Below are positions 57,443-64,000 of a stretch of DNA of 64,000 bases, one piece after another. The notes under the pieces are model-generated. The model worked only from the letters and a program-made list of their open reading frames with translations. It was not told the DNA's origin and searched no databases. The position numbers and the translations under genes were made by a program. This DNA is from Chloroflexota bacterium (GTDB lineage Bacteria; Chloroflexota; Anaerolineae; 4572-78; J111), in assembly GCA_016860845.1 (NCBI GenBank), contig BOKF01000046.1:1-64000 (forward strand), given 5' to 3'. How positions within the stretch are numbered: position 1 is the stretch's first letter; each line of letters starts with the position of its first letter.

Positions 57443-58482
57443 AATGCTGGACGTTCGTTATTCTCGTTCCCACGCTCCGCGTCAGTTTGGGAAAGAGAGG
57501 GGATAACCGTCCGATCAAGCTCGACAATAGCTTGCAGATTTTCCAGCGGCGTCTTGGGGGGAATAACACAAGCCGGGGCCAAAATCAAACGGCTCCCGCC
57601 TGTCTGCTCAATCGCCTCCCTGGCCTGAGCCGCAATGTCGGCCGGGGTACTCTGTTCCAGGGTCGTCAAGTCCAGGCCGGTGAGCAGGGTTTTGTTGGTC
57701 AGGGCCAGCGCTTCCGGGATGGAAGGGCCGGTTTCGTGATTATGCCAGCTAACGGCGTGGGCTGGATATTGATTGACCGTATCAAAGTGAGTATCGGCCC
57801 CGTGGAGATGCAGCACCAACGGCACCGGCTGCAATTTAACCCTCTCCAGAGCAATCAAATCATAGCGCACCACAAAGGTCTGGCACATCTCCTCGCTCAA
57901 CATTTCGGCCCGGGAAAGTTGGCTGGCGAAAAAGATGCCGTCTGCTCCGGCCTCCAGGGCCACATCGGCAAAACGAGAGGTTGTTTCGGCAATGGTGGCC
58001 AGGCCAATATGCACATCGGTGGGATAGTTTTGCAGATGGTCCAGCAGTGTATCCCCGGCCAGCTTGTAAGCAAGAGTCAGCGGGCTGAACACCGTCATCA
58101 GCACCGGCGCGTCTTCCTTATCCAGTTGGCTCGCCACCAGCTTGATGGCTTCCAGGGCCTGGCCATAGCTGCCAGCCGTTGAACTCAGAGTGGTCAGGTT
58201 GCGCCAATCTTCCGGCTTTTTGATGACCGGCTTTTTCAGAGTGGGAGGTTGGTCATCGTCCTTGGAGGGGTTGACCTGCGCCCCCCAGTCCTCGACTGCA
58301 TAAAAACCACTGGGCGTGAGCTTGATTAAATCAAAGTCATACCTTTTGTAAAAAGCAAGGGTCGCCGAAGCCAGGCCGGCCGGCGTTTGATCCTGCTTGT
58401 GAAAGTGCCGCCACAAACTTAAGGGTACCCGGTCAACGGGCTGACCTTCCAAAGCCGCATACACTCGCTCGCGTTTGTTCAC
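57439..58482 (-). CDS. Uroporphyrinogen decarboxylase (URO-D) family protein
   Basis: 347 residues, GTG start with AAGGAAG. TIM-barrel URO-D fold: RERVYAALEGQPVDRVPLSLWRH at the start, DAPVLMTVFSPLTLAYKLAG, EAGADGIFFASQLSR, VLHLHGADTHFD, RLILAPACVIPPKTPLENL near the end. The HGAD and the histidine-rich metal region fit the URO-D/methyltransferase superfamily. Heme-type HemE motifs (such as the substrate arginine run) are not clear, so it may be a corrinoid-dependent demethylase instead. No corrinoid protein is adjacent. Confidence 0.85.
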   Translation of the reverse strand: MNKRERVYAALEGQPVDRVPLSLWRHFHKQDQTPAGLASATLAFYKRYDFDLIKLTPSGFYAVEDWGAQVNPSKDDDQPPTLKKPVIKKPEDWRNLTTLSSTAGSYGQALEAIKLVASQLDKEDAPVLMTVFSPLTLAYKLAGDTLLDHLQNYPTDVHIGLATIAETTSRFADVALEAGADGIFFASQLSRAEMLSEEMCQTFVVRYDLIALERVKLQPVPLVLHLHGADTHFDTVNQYPAHAVSWHNHETGPSIPEALALTNKTLLTGLDLTTLEQSTPADIAAQAREAIEQTGGSRLILAPACVIPPKTPLENLQAIVELDRTVIPSLSQTDAERGNENNERPAF

Positions 58483-58520
58483 CAGCTACTTCCTTCTCCA
58501 TCCAAAAAATTGAAAACACC

Positions 58521-58612
58521 GTTCCCACGAAGATCAATAATAGCATAAAGTAATCAACTGTGAAAAAAAGGGTCTCATCGGAACTCGTGGGAACTTAGTA
58601 ACTGTCCAGAAA
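58521..58612. repeat. Inverted GTTCCCACGA/TCGTGGGAAC repeat
   Basis: Arms at 58521-58530 and 58603-58612 enclose an AT-rich centre. A similar GTTCCCACG half occurs near 57464. It lies in the spacer between the URO-D start and the glnE end. Confidence 0.6.
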
Positions 58613-58613
58613 T

Positions 58614-58658
58614 AACTTAGGAATTTCAGCGGGAAAAGCCGAGACAAATCCCTAAGTT
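58614..58658 (-). terminator. Possible terminator of glnE
   Basis: AACTTAGG (58614-58621) and CCTAAGTT (58651-58658), then ATTTCT on the minus strand; the loop is long (29 bases) and the T-run weak. Confidence 0.35.
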
Positions 58659-58679
58659 AAAAATGGCCGATTACTTAAG

Positions 58680-61600
58680 TTATCCCAATAGCCGGCTGCT
58701 GAGTTCCTGCACGCAGGCCAGGTGACGGCTCAGATGGTCGCGCAGTTGAGCTGTTTGGCGGCCATAATCCAGGCGGCGGGCCAGAAAAGCGAATTCCTCG
58801 CTATCGGCTGGGGGCACGGTCAGGTCTTTGGCATTGCCGCGGACCATGCGCAGCGCGTTAATTAAACGGCGTAAAAAAATGTGAGCCTCACGCAAGTGGT
58901 GGTAATCGTTGGGCGGGATGATGCCGGCGGCGGCCAAGGCCCGCACGGCTTCACGGGTATTGACCAGGCGCAGGCCAGGATTGGCCGGACCATGCGTAAT
59001 TTGCAAACCCTGCACCAGGTACTCCACGTCTACCAGCGCGCCGGGGCTAAACTTGGCGTTGATGGTCCCGGCGGTGACCAGATGTCTGACCTGCCGCTCG
59101 CGCATGGCCCGCATCGCCGCTGCATCAAAGGGCGCGCCGCTGTAGATCAGTTCATCCCGCAAGCGCACAATCTGACCGCCCAGGTCGGCGCTGCCGCCGA
59201 TGGGCCGCAGTTTGACCAGGGCCTGCCGTTCATACGGCCAGGCATCGCCGTCAGGTCCAAAGTAGCGCTGGAAGGCGTCCAGCGATACGGCCATGCTGCC
59301 GGCCTTGCCGTAGGGCCGCAGGCGCAGGTCCACCTCAAAGACCCCCTCCTGCCTGGCCCGAATAGCCTGGTTGACCTCCTGGACCAGCTTATCGTAAAAC
59401 TCGGCGGTCGTGATGACCCGCGGGCCGCCCGTCTGGCCGTTGCCGCTGTAAATAAACATCAGCTCAATGTCCGAAGCGAAGCCCAACTCCCGCCCCCCGG
59501 CTTTGCCCAGGGCGCAGATGCTCAAAATCGAGGGCTGACCGTTTTCCAGGTAAGGCGTTCCAAAGTGCGCCCGCAGCTCAGCCTCACAGATGCGGCAGGC
59601 CGCCTCAACCACCACCTCGGCCAGGTCGGTCAACTCTTGCGAGAACTGCCCAAATTTGGCAATGTGCCCCTGGATCTGGCGCATGTCAATCCGGAACATC
59701 TCCCGGTCCTTAAAGGCGTTCAGCACGGTGCGGCGAGCCTCCCCGGCGGCGGCTGTCTCCAGCGCGGCGTCCAACTCTGCCTGTAACTGCTCTTTGGACT
59801 TAGCCGTAGCTAACGCACCGACATCCCGGACCACCGGGAAGAGGTTGGCGTGCTGCATGCGCAGAAAATCGTTCCACAGGAAATCACTCACCCCCAGCAG
59901 CCGGGCCAGGGTATCCAGCACTTCCGGGCGTTCCAGCGAGGCCAGTTCGTCGGGCCAATCGGGCCGCATAAAGAGCTGGCCCAAAAATTCTCGAAAGTGC
60001 AGCAGGGCCAACTCCGGGTTGGGCGAGCGCGGCAGCAAGTGGGTAAAATGTTTGGTCAGCACAGTAGCGACCCGCAGTTCGCGCTGTTTCTGGGGGGAGG
60101 TGATTTTTTTGCCATGAGCGTCGCTGACGTAGAGCGTATCCCGGACTTGCTGGCCGACGGTGTCAACCATCATGCGGCTGATGTTGATCCGATTGAGCGC
60201 CAGGGCGTTGGTCAGCCCGTACAAAAAGCCGACCGTATCCGGGGCATCTATCCGCAGGACCGTGTGGTGAGCCGAACTCTCATTATCAATCTCGATATCA
60301 ATTGGATAAAGCCTTTGTGGAGCCGCCGTGCTTTCGCGCAGGGCATCACCCACGCGCCGGGCCAGCTCGCCCTGCGCTTCGCGTTGTTTGCCAGCGGCCA
60401 GTTGCTGCACCAACGACTCCAATTCCTGGGCATAGCTGGACCAGAACTCCGCTGAGGACGGGACAGCCCGCACGGTAAATTCGTCCACAATTTTTTTAAG
60501 GGTGTCACCCTGGCTAAGGGGCGGTGAAACATAACGCGATTGGGCTGAAGAACGCCGTCGTTTCCGGGGAGCCAGAGCAGGAGCCGGGCCGCTGGGTGGG
60601 TCGTAGGTAAAAACACGCCCATCTACAATGTCAATGCCGTGGACAAACAGCAGGCCGCAAATCAGGCTCAATTCGCCCAGATAATCATAGCCGACAATCG
60701 TTACCCGCCAGTGCTGCGTGTCGAGCGGTGTGGCTTCGACCTTGACCTGGTTCTGCTCATCCAACTGTTCCACGAGGCGGGTGTGGCGCTGAATGTCCTC
60801 ATCGCTAAAGGTGGCGGCGTAGGAGGGGTGCATGCGCACCAGATGCGGCACCACGTCGGGTATGGTTTGGGGTGAATTGGGATCAGTCATCGTTGACCTT
60901 CGCTCCTCCTCAAAATGGTGCTGGTAAATGGCTCGAATAACGGCGCTATGCTGCTGGTAGCGAGCCATAAATTTGCTCCCGGCCTCCGGCCCTTGAAAGC
61001 CCAGGCGGCGGGCCAGGTGTCCGAGCGCCTCGGCATCAGCGGGCAGGAGGTGAGTTTGCTGGTAGTGCATCAGTTGCAGATGGTGTTCCACCGTGCGCAG
61101 GAAAACGTAACCATCCCCCAGGGCGCGGTATTCGTCGGCGGAAAGCAGGCGGCTGGCTGCCAGCCGGGCTAAGGCATCGAGGGTTTTGGGGCTGCGCAGT
61201 TCAGGCTGCCGGCCGCCATGTTCGAGCTGTAAATATTGAACCACAAACTCAATATCGCGGATAGACCCCTGGCCCAGCTTGACCTCGCCCCATTCCTGGC
61301 CGCGCTGGCGCAGCCTGGCTTCTATCCGCTGTTTCAGCGCATGCACTTCCGTCCGGGCTACCGCCCCGTTTGAGTCAAAGATGAGTGGCTGCGCCCGGTG
61401 CAGAAACTCCTGGCCCATGGCCTGGCTGCCGGCAATGACCCGCGCTTTGAGCAGCGCCTGTTTTTCCCACAGGCTGGCGTGGTTGGCCAGGTAGGCCAGG
61501 TGTCCGTCCACCGAAGAAACCAGCGAGCCATCCCGGCCCCAGGGCCGCAGGCGCATATCTACCCGGTACAGAAAGCCCTCGCCGGTGACCCGCACCAGCA

Positions 61601-62441
61601 GGTCAATCAACCCCTGGCCCAGGGAACGGTAGGCCGGGGCATCGGCGGTGACCAGGAAGAGCAGGTCAATGTCGGAACTGTAGTTGAGTTCCTCCCCACC
61701 GAGTTTGCCCATGGCGATGACCACAAAATTATCCGGGGCCGGCCCGGATTGCTGACCGGCAACAGCCAGGCAAGCTTGCACCAGGCTGTCGGCCAGGTAG
61801 CTGAGCTGCTCGGTCACCGTCGGCAGGTCGGCCAGGCCCAACAGATCGCTCGCGCCGATGCGCAGCAGTTCCCGGCGCTGAAAGCGGCGCAGCGCGTCGA
61901 GAAGAGGCGAGGCGGCAGGGAGAAGAGGCGAGGATGCGGAGAGGCGAGGCGGCGAATCTTTCTTCGCTTCCTCGCTTCCTCCTCTTTTCGCCTCATCAAT
62001 CACGGCTTGAGCTTCTGCCAGCAGTTGGGCGGCGCTTTTGGGCCGGGTCAGGTGTTTGTAATGTGTAAGCTGGTCAAAATATTCGGGATGGCGCAGCAAT
62101 ATTTCGGTCAGGAATTGGCTGCCGGCAAAGAGAGTTGTCAGAATTTCCAGGGTGCGCGGATACCGGGCCAACTGCCGCAGCAAAGCCGGTTGGTCGGCGC
62201 TGTTGCCGATAAATCGCTCAAAATTAACCAGGGCGCGGTCGGGGCTGGCGGCATTATCCAGGGCAGGCAGCAGATAGGGCCAACAGGCCGCAAAGTCAGG
62301 CTGCCGGGCCAATCGTTGGAGGGTGCGCTGCGCAGCCGGCGGATCGGCAAACCTGATCGAGGCTGACCAGGGGGCTACATCTGCCTGACTCACCTGAGTC
62401 AGGGCCTGCTGGCCGGCCTGGGGGACAGTGCTTCTCATCAT
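58680..62441 (-). CDS. glnE: GlnE-type glutamine synthetase adenylyltransferase with two ACT domains between the catalytic halves
   Basis: 1253 residues, against about 950 for GlnE. N-terminal catalytic half with MGKLGGEELNYSSDIDLLFL (Asp pair near 257-259), C-terminal half with LGKAGGRELGFASDIELMFI (D-x-E) near 985-1000, both with the DLRLRPWGRDGSL/DLRLRPYGKAGSM motif. Between them are two ACT-type regions: WRVTIVGYDYLGELSLICGL (about 565-600) and VLRIDAPDTVGFLYGLTNAL (about 690-750), as in GlnD, which senses glutamine. So the protein may sense glutamine itself and adenylylate or deadenylylate glutamine synthetase. An 8-bp repeat array encodes a linker near residue 160. Start choice is uncertain: the -10 is only 10 bases before the ATG. 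Confidence 0.92.
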   Translation of the reverse strand: MMRSTVPQAGQQALTQVSQADVAPWSASIRFADPPAAQRTLQRLARQPDFAACWPYLLPALDNAASPDRALVNFERFIGNSADQPALLRQLARYPRTLEILTTLFAGSQFLTEILLRHPEYFDQLTHYKHLTRPKSAAQLLAEAQAVIDEAKRGGSEEAKKDSPPRLSASSPLLPAASPLLDALRRFQRRELLRIGASDLLGLADLPTVTEQLSYLADSLVQACLAVAGQQSGPAPDNFVVIAMGKLGGEELNYSSDIDLLFLVTADAPAYRSLGQGLIDLLVRVTGEGFLYRVDMRLRPWGRDGSLVSSVDGHLAYLANHASLWEKQALLKARVIAGSQAMGQEFLHRAQPLIFDSNGAVARTEVHALKQRIEARLRQRGQEWGEVKLGQGSIRDIEFVVQYLQLEHGGRQPELRSPKTLDALARLAASRLLSADEYRALGDGYVFLRTVEHHLQLMHYQQTHLLPADAEALGHLARRLGFQGPEAGSKFMARYQQHSAVIRAIYQHHFEEERRSTMTDPNSPQTIPDVVPHLVRMHPSYAATFSDEDIQRHTRLVEQLDEQNQVKVEATPLDTQHWRVTIVGYDYLGELSLICGLLFVHGIDIVDGRVFTYDPPSGPAPALAPRKRRRSSAQSRYVSPPLSQGDTLKKIVDEFTVRAVPSSAEFWSSYAQELESLVQQLAAGKQREAQGELARRVGDALRESTAAPQRLYPIDIEIDNESSAHHTVLRIDAPDTVGFLYGLTNALALNRINISRMMVDTVGQQVRDTLYVSDAHGKKITSPQKQRELRVATVLTKHFTHLLPRSPNPELALLHFREFLGQLFMRPDWPDELASLERPEVLDTLARLLGVSDFLWNDFLRMQHANLFPVVRDVGALATAKSKEQLQAELDAALETAAAGEARRTVLNAFKDREMFRIDMRQIQGHIAKFGQFSQELTDLAEVVVEAACRICEAELRAHFGTPYLENGQPSILSICALGKAGGRELGFASDIELMFIYSGNGQTGGPRVITTAEFYDKLVQEVNQAIRARQEGVFEVDLRLRPYGKAGSMAVSLDAFQRYFGPDGDAWPYERQALVKLRPIGGSADLGGQIVRLRDELIYSGAPFDAAAMRAMRERQVRHLVTAGTINAKFSPGALVDVEYLVQGLQITHGPANPGLRLVNTREAVRALAAAGIIPPNDYHHLREAHIFLRRLINALRMVRGNAKDLTVPPADSEEFAFLARRLDYGRQTAQLRDHLSRHLACVQELSSRLLG
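61902..61972. repeat. 8-bp-like tandem repeat (GAGGCGAG) inside glnE
   Basis: GAGGCGAG-type octamers (with GCGGCAGG, GATGCGGA variants) over about 70 bp. They encode DSPPRLSASSPLLPAASPLL in the GlnE N-terminal half. It is the reverse complement of the CCTCGCCT array at 25407-25462, so two unrelated proteins share similar peptides. Confidence 0.8.
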
Positions 62442-62451
62442 TGCGGCTGGT

Positions 62452-62480
62452 ATTATAACCGAAAGAGAGGCGGGAGTCCA
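62452..62480 (-). promoter_or_regulatory. Promoter of glnE (possibly leaderless)
   Basis: Minus strand TGGACT (62480-62475), 17-bp spacer, perfect TATAAT (62457-62452). The expected transcript start near 62445 is within 4-7 bases of the first ATGs (62441, 62438), so the mRNA may be leaderless. Confidence 0.5.
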
Positions 62481-62515
62481 AGCGTGGCTTGGGCTGGGGT
62501 GTGTTTGGATTTGGG

Positions 62516-62662
62516 GCCGAAAATCACCCTTCGATACGGGCTAACGCCCGCTTCGCGTCAGGATGATTTTCGGCTCATGATCGCATCCTGAGTAGCCTTG
62601 AACGGAGTGAAAGGCGTATCGAAGCTGTGTCCTGAGCTTGTCGAAGGGGATGCGATTAAGAA
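62516..62662. repeat. Composite inverted-repeat element with CCTGAGCTTGTCGAAGG
   Basis: GCCGAAAATCA and TGATTTTCGGC frame the first part; TCGCATCC and GGATGCGA frame the second, which holds CTTGAACGGAGTGAAAGG and CCTGAGCTTGTCGAAGG. This looks like one or two small MITE-like units between glnE and the VOC gene. Confidence 0.6.
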
Positions 62663-62677
62663 AACTTCGAATTGAAG

Positions 62678-63454
62678 TTAACTGCTCATCGTAATAATGG
62701 AGAACACCGCTCCCTGGGGATCTTGCAGTGTGGCAAAGCGGCCGGTTCCCGGCACATCCCGCGGCGGCACGAGGACCTGCCCGCCCAGCGATTTGGCCTT
62801 CTCGACGCTGGCATCGCAATCGTCTACGGCGAAGTAGACCATCCAGTGCGGCGGGACATCGCCCCATTCGGGGGTAATTTGGATCATACCCGCGCTCATT
62901 TGGTCTCCCTTGAAGAAGACGGTATAGAAGGTTCCACCCATGTCCTCCGTCTTACTTGTCCAGCCAAATAGTTGGGTGTAAAACTCGCCGGCTTTTTGGG
63001 TATCGCGGGTGGCGACCTCGTTCCAGCAGAGTGCACCCGTCTGGCCGATCAATCCCGCCCCGATATAACTCTTGGGTTGCCACACGCCCAGCACCGCGCC
63101 CGTTGGGTCTTGCACGATAGCCATGCGCCCCAGGTCCATCACATCCATCGCTTCGACCAGGGTCGTGCCCCCCAGTGCTTTAGCCCTGGCCGCGATGTCC
63201 TCGGCGCTGCTGGCCGAAACATAAGAGTTCCAGTGGGGCGGCATGCCCTGTTCCTCGGGGCCTTGTTGGTACAAGGCGGCCACGTCCTTCCCCTCGATCT
63301 GAAGCATGGTATAGGTCATATCCGGCCCAACCGGCATATCAACCGCCGTCCAGCCGAACAGTTGGGTGTAGAACCGCTTGGCTGCTGCCGCATCCGTCGT
63401 GCTCAGGTCAGTCCAGCAAAAAGTGCCGGGGGTATAAGCCGTCATCTCAGTCAT
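62678..63454 (-). CDS. Two-domain VOC (glyoxalase-like) protein
   Basis: 258 residues from the ATG at 63454, chosen for the AGGAGG upstream; the frame continues 36 codons further with no start signal. Two VOC half-barrel repeats: GTFCWTDLSTTDAAAAKRFYTQLFGW and GALCWNEVATRDTQKAGEFYTQLFGW, each with PTGAVLGVWQP- or PQGAVFSII-type ends. These metal-binding folds serve in lyases, dioxygenases and antibiotic resistance. This pattern (CFC-like) is common in Chloroflexota and Actinobacteria, with no assigned substrate. Confidence 0.88.
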   Translation of the reverse strand: MTEMTAYTPGTFCWTDLSTTDAAAAKRFYTQLFGWTAVDMPVGPDMTYTMLQIEGKDVAALYQQGPEEQGMPPHWNSYVSASSAEDIAARAKALGGTTLVEAMDVMDLGRMAIVQDPTGAVLGVWQPKSYIGAGLIGQTGALCWNEVATRDTQKAGEFYTQLFGWTSKTEDMGGTFYTVFFKGDQMSAGMIQITPEWGDVPPHWMVYFAVDDCDASVEKAKSLGGQVLVPPRDVPGTGRFATLQDPQGAVFSIITMSS

Positions 63455-63574
63455 TGGATTGCCTCCTGTTTTATAAAAGAACATTTGCTTGGAGAAAAAT
63501 CCTGCCGGGGAAAAGCGATGACAGGATGATAATATTATAGAACAAATGTTCAATTGCGTCAAATTCAGGGGGCT

Positions 63575-63605
63575 AACCGCAGAGGTCTTTAAGACCTCTG
63601 CGGTT
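63575..63605. repeat. CCGCAGAGG palindrome, copy 2
   Basis: AACCGCAGAGGTCTT, one base, AAGACCTCTGCGGTT: a perfect 15-bp stem between the partial ribulokinase and VOC genes. Copy 1 is at 54297-54325. Confidence 0.85.
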
Positions 63606-63697
63606 AAAAATTTGCGGTTTAGTTCTGTTGGTTATCTTGAAATAAGTGAATGAGCCAGGCGGTATTATTTCTGGTGGTGCGGCGGGCCTCATCTCTA

Positions 63698-64000
63698 TTA
63701 GACTAGACTCTGCTCCACAAACTCGCCTAACCGCAGATACTTTTTATACAGCTCATTATACCTTTCGACCCGTTCTTGTTCTGGCATATAGACCGATAGA
63801 AAGCCTTCACTCATGGCCGCCTGGGCGTCTTGCAGGGTGTCATAAATCCCTGCCGCGACCGCCGCATACATCGCCGCTCCTTTGGCGCAGGCCTGGGTTG
63901 ACGCGGAGACTGAAATGGACCTGTTTAAGACATCGGCCAGGATCTGCATGACAAACGGCGATTTCTGGGCAATTCCACCCACGGCAATAATCCGGTCCAC
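63698..64000 (-). CDS. araB: Ribulokinase (FGGY family), C-terminal part
   Basis: The last 100 residues of a FGGY sugar kinase; the 5' part lies outside the window. VGGIAQKSPFVMQILADVLNR and SASTQACAKGAAMYAAVAAG match the C-terminal lobe of L-ribulokinase, where the QACA/G-A region closes the ATP site, and YDTLQDAQAAM with the YMPEQERVERYNELYKKY end agree. It phosphorylates L-ribulose in arabinose use. The neighbours that would confirm this are outside the window. Confidence 0.85.
   Translation of the reverse strand: MDRIIAVGGIAQKSPFVMQILADVLNRSISVSASTQACAKGAAMYAAVAAGIYDTLQDAQAAMSEGFLSVYMPEQERVERYNELYKKYLRLGEFVEQSLV

Noticed and set aside
61398..62366. Long plus-strand open frame of about 322 codons
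   Set aside because: Antisense shadow of glnE, which has clear catalytic motifs on the minus strand.

Overview
The window reads as one chromosomal stretch of a Chloroflexota bacterium, most likely from the Anaerolineae/Caldilineae side. I infer this from the many very large polytopic GT-C-type membrane proteins, an ECF transporter beside a nucleoside hydrolase, roadblock-type response regulators, a STAND ATPase regulator, a bacterial translin, and intergenic regions full of short tandem and palindromic repeats. No rRNA, CRISPR array, transposase or phage gene was found. The assignment rests on family content, not on a marker gene.

Layout. (1) 1-9.6 kb: four minus-strand genes, three giant GT-C-like membrane proteins and one cNMP-binding protein. 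(2) 9.7-12.6 kb: an unknown small protein, an OsmC peroxidase, and two tandem response-regulator/roadblock proteins. (3) 12.6-19.3 kb, minus strand: nucleoside hydrolase, ECF transporter (S, T, A, A'), ssb, then translin followed by a Cas4-like nuclease encoded as two membrane-anchored halves with a MITE-like element between them. (4) 19.5-22 kb: queuosine-precursor transporter, an orphan ABC ATPase, and a stand-alone CBM48 protein. (5) 22.2-30.7 kb: three more giant GT-C-like proteins in tight tandem. (6) 30.8-35.6 kb: DinB protein, SthA-like flavoprotein, large sensor kinase. (7) 35.9-41.4 kb: a glycan cluster (DegT aminotransferase, formyltransferase, DPM1-like GT2, GT-C protein). (8) 41.5-45.1 kb: V4R protein, Ser/Thr kinase with TPRs, unknown protein. 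(9) 45.2-51.9 kb, minus strand: STAND ATPase, then four SnoaL-like proteins, an ABM-like protein, a BtaA-like aminocarboxypropyl transferase and a membrane protein. (10) 52.1-64 kb: EamA/DinB/Lrp operon, tRNA-Gln, GNAT/GT4 pair, URO-D protein, GlnE with embedded ACT domains, VOC protein, and the 3' end of a ribulokinase gene.

How the genes fit together. The dominant theme is cell-surface glycan assembly. A DPM1-like enzyme would make polyprenol-phosphate sugar. DegT and formyltransferase enzymes would make an amino or N-formyl sugar. Seven GT-C-like proteins are candidates to transfer sugars outside the membrane, and six of them share a repeated C-terminal extracytoplasmic module. A second theme is nucleic-acid handling (ssb, translin, split Cas4). 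A third is an undescribed small-molecule or lipid cluster (SnoaL x4, ABM, BtaA-like) with a STAND regulator next to it and an attenuator-like hairpin at its head.

A striking genome-level trait is that 7-bp and 8-bp tandem repeats lie inside open reading frames as well as between genes. They encode parts of predicted membrane helices and linkers, and they create start and stop codons. Coordinates of promoters and hairpins were read by eye. No homology search was run, so all family names come from motif recognition.
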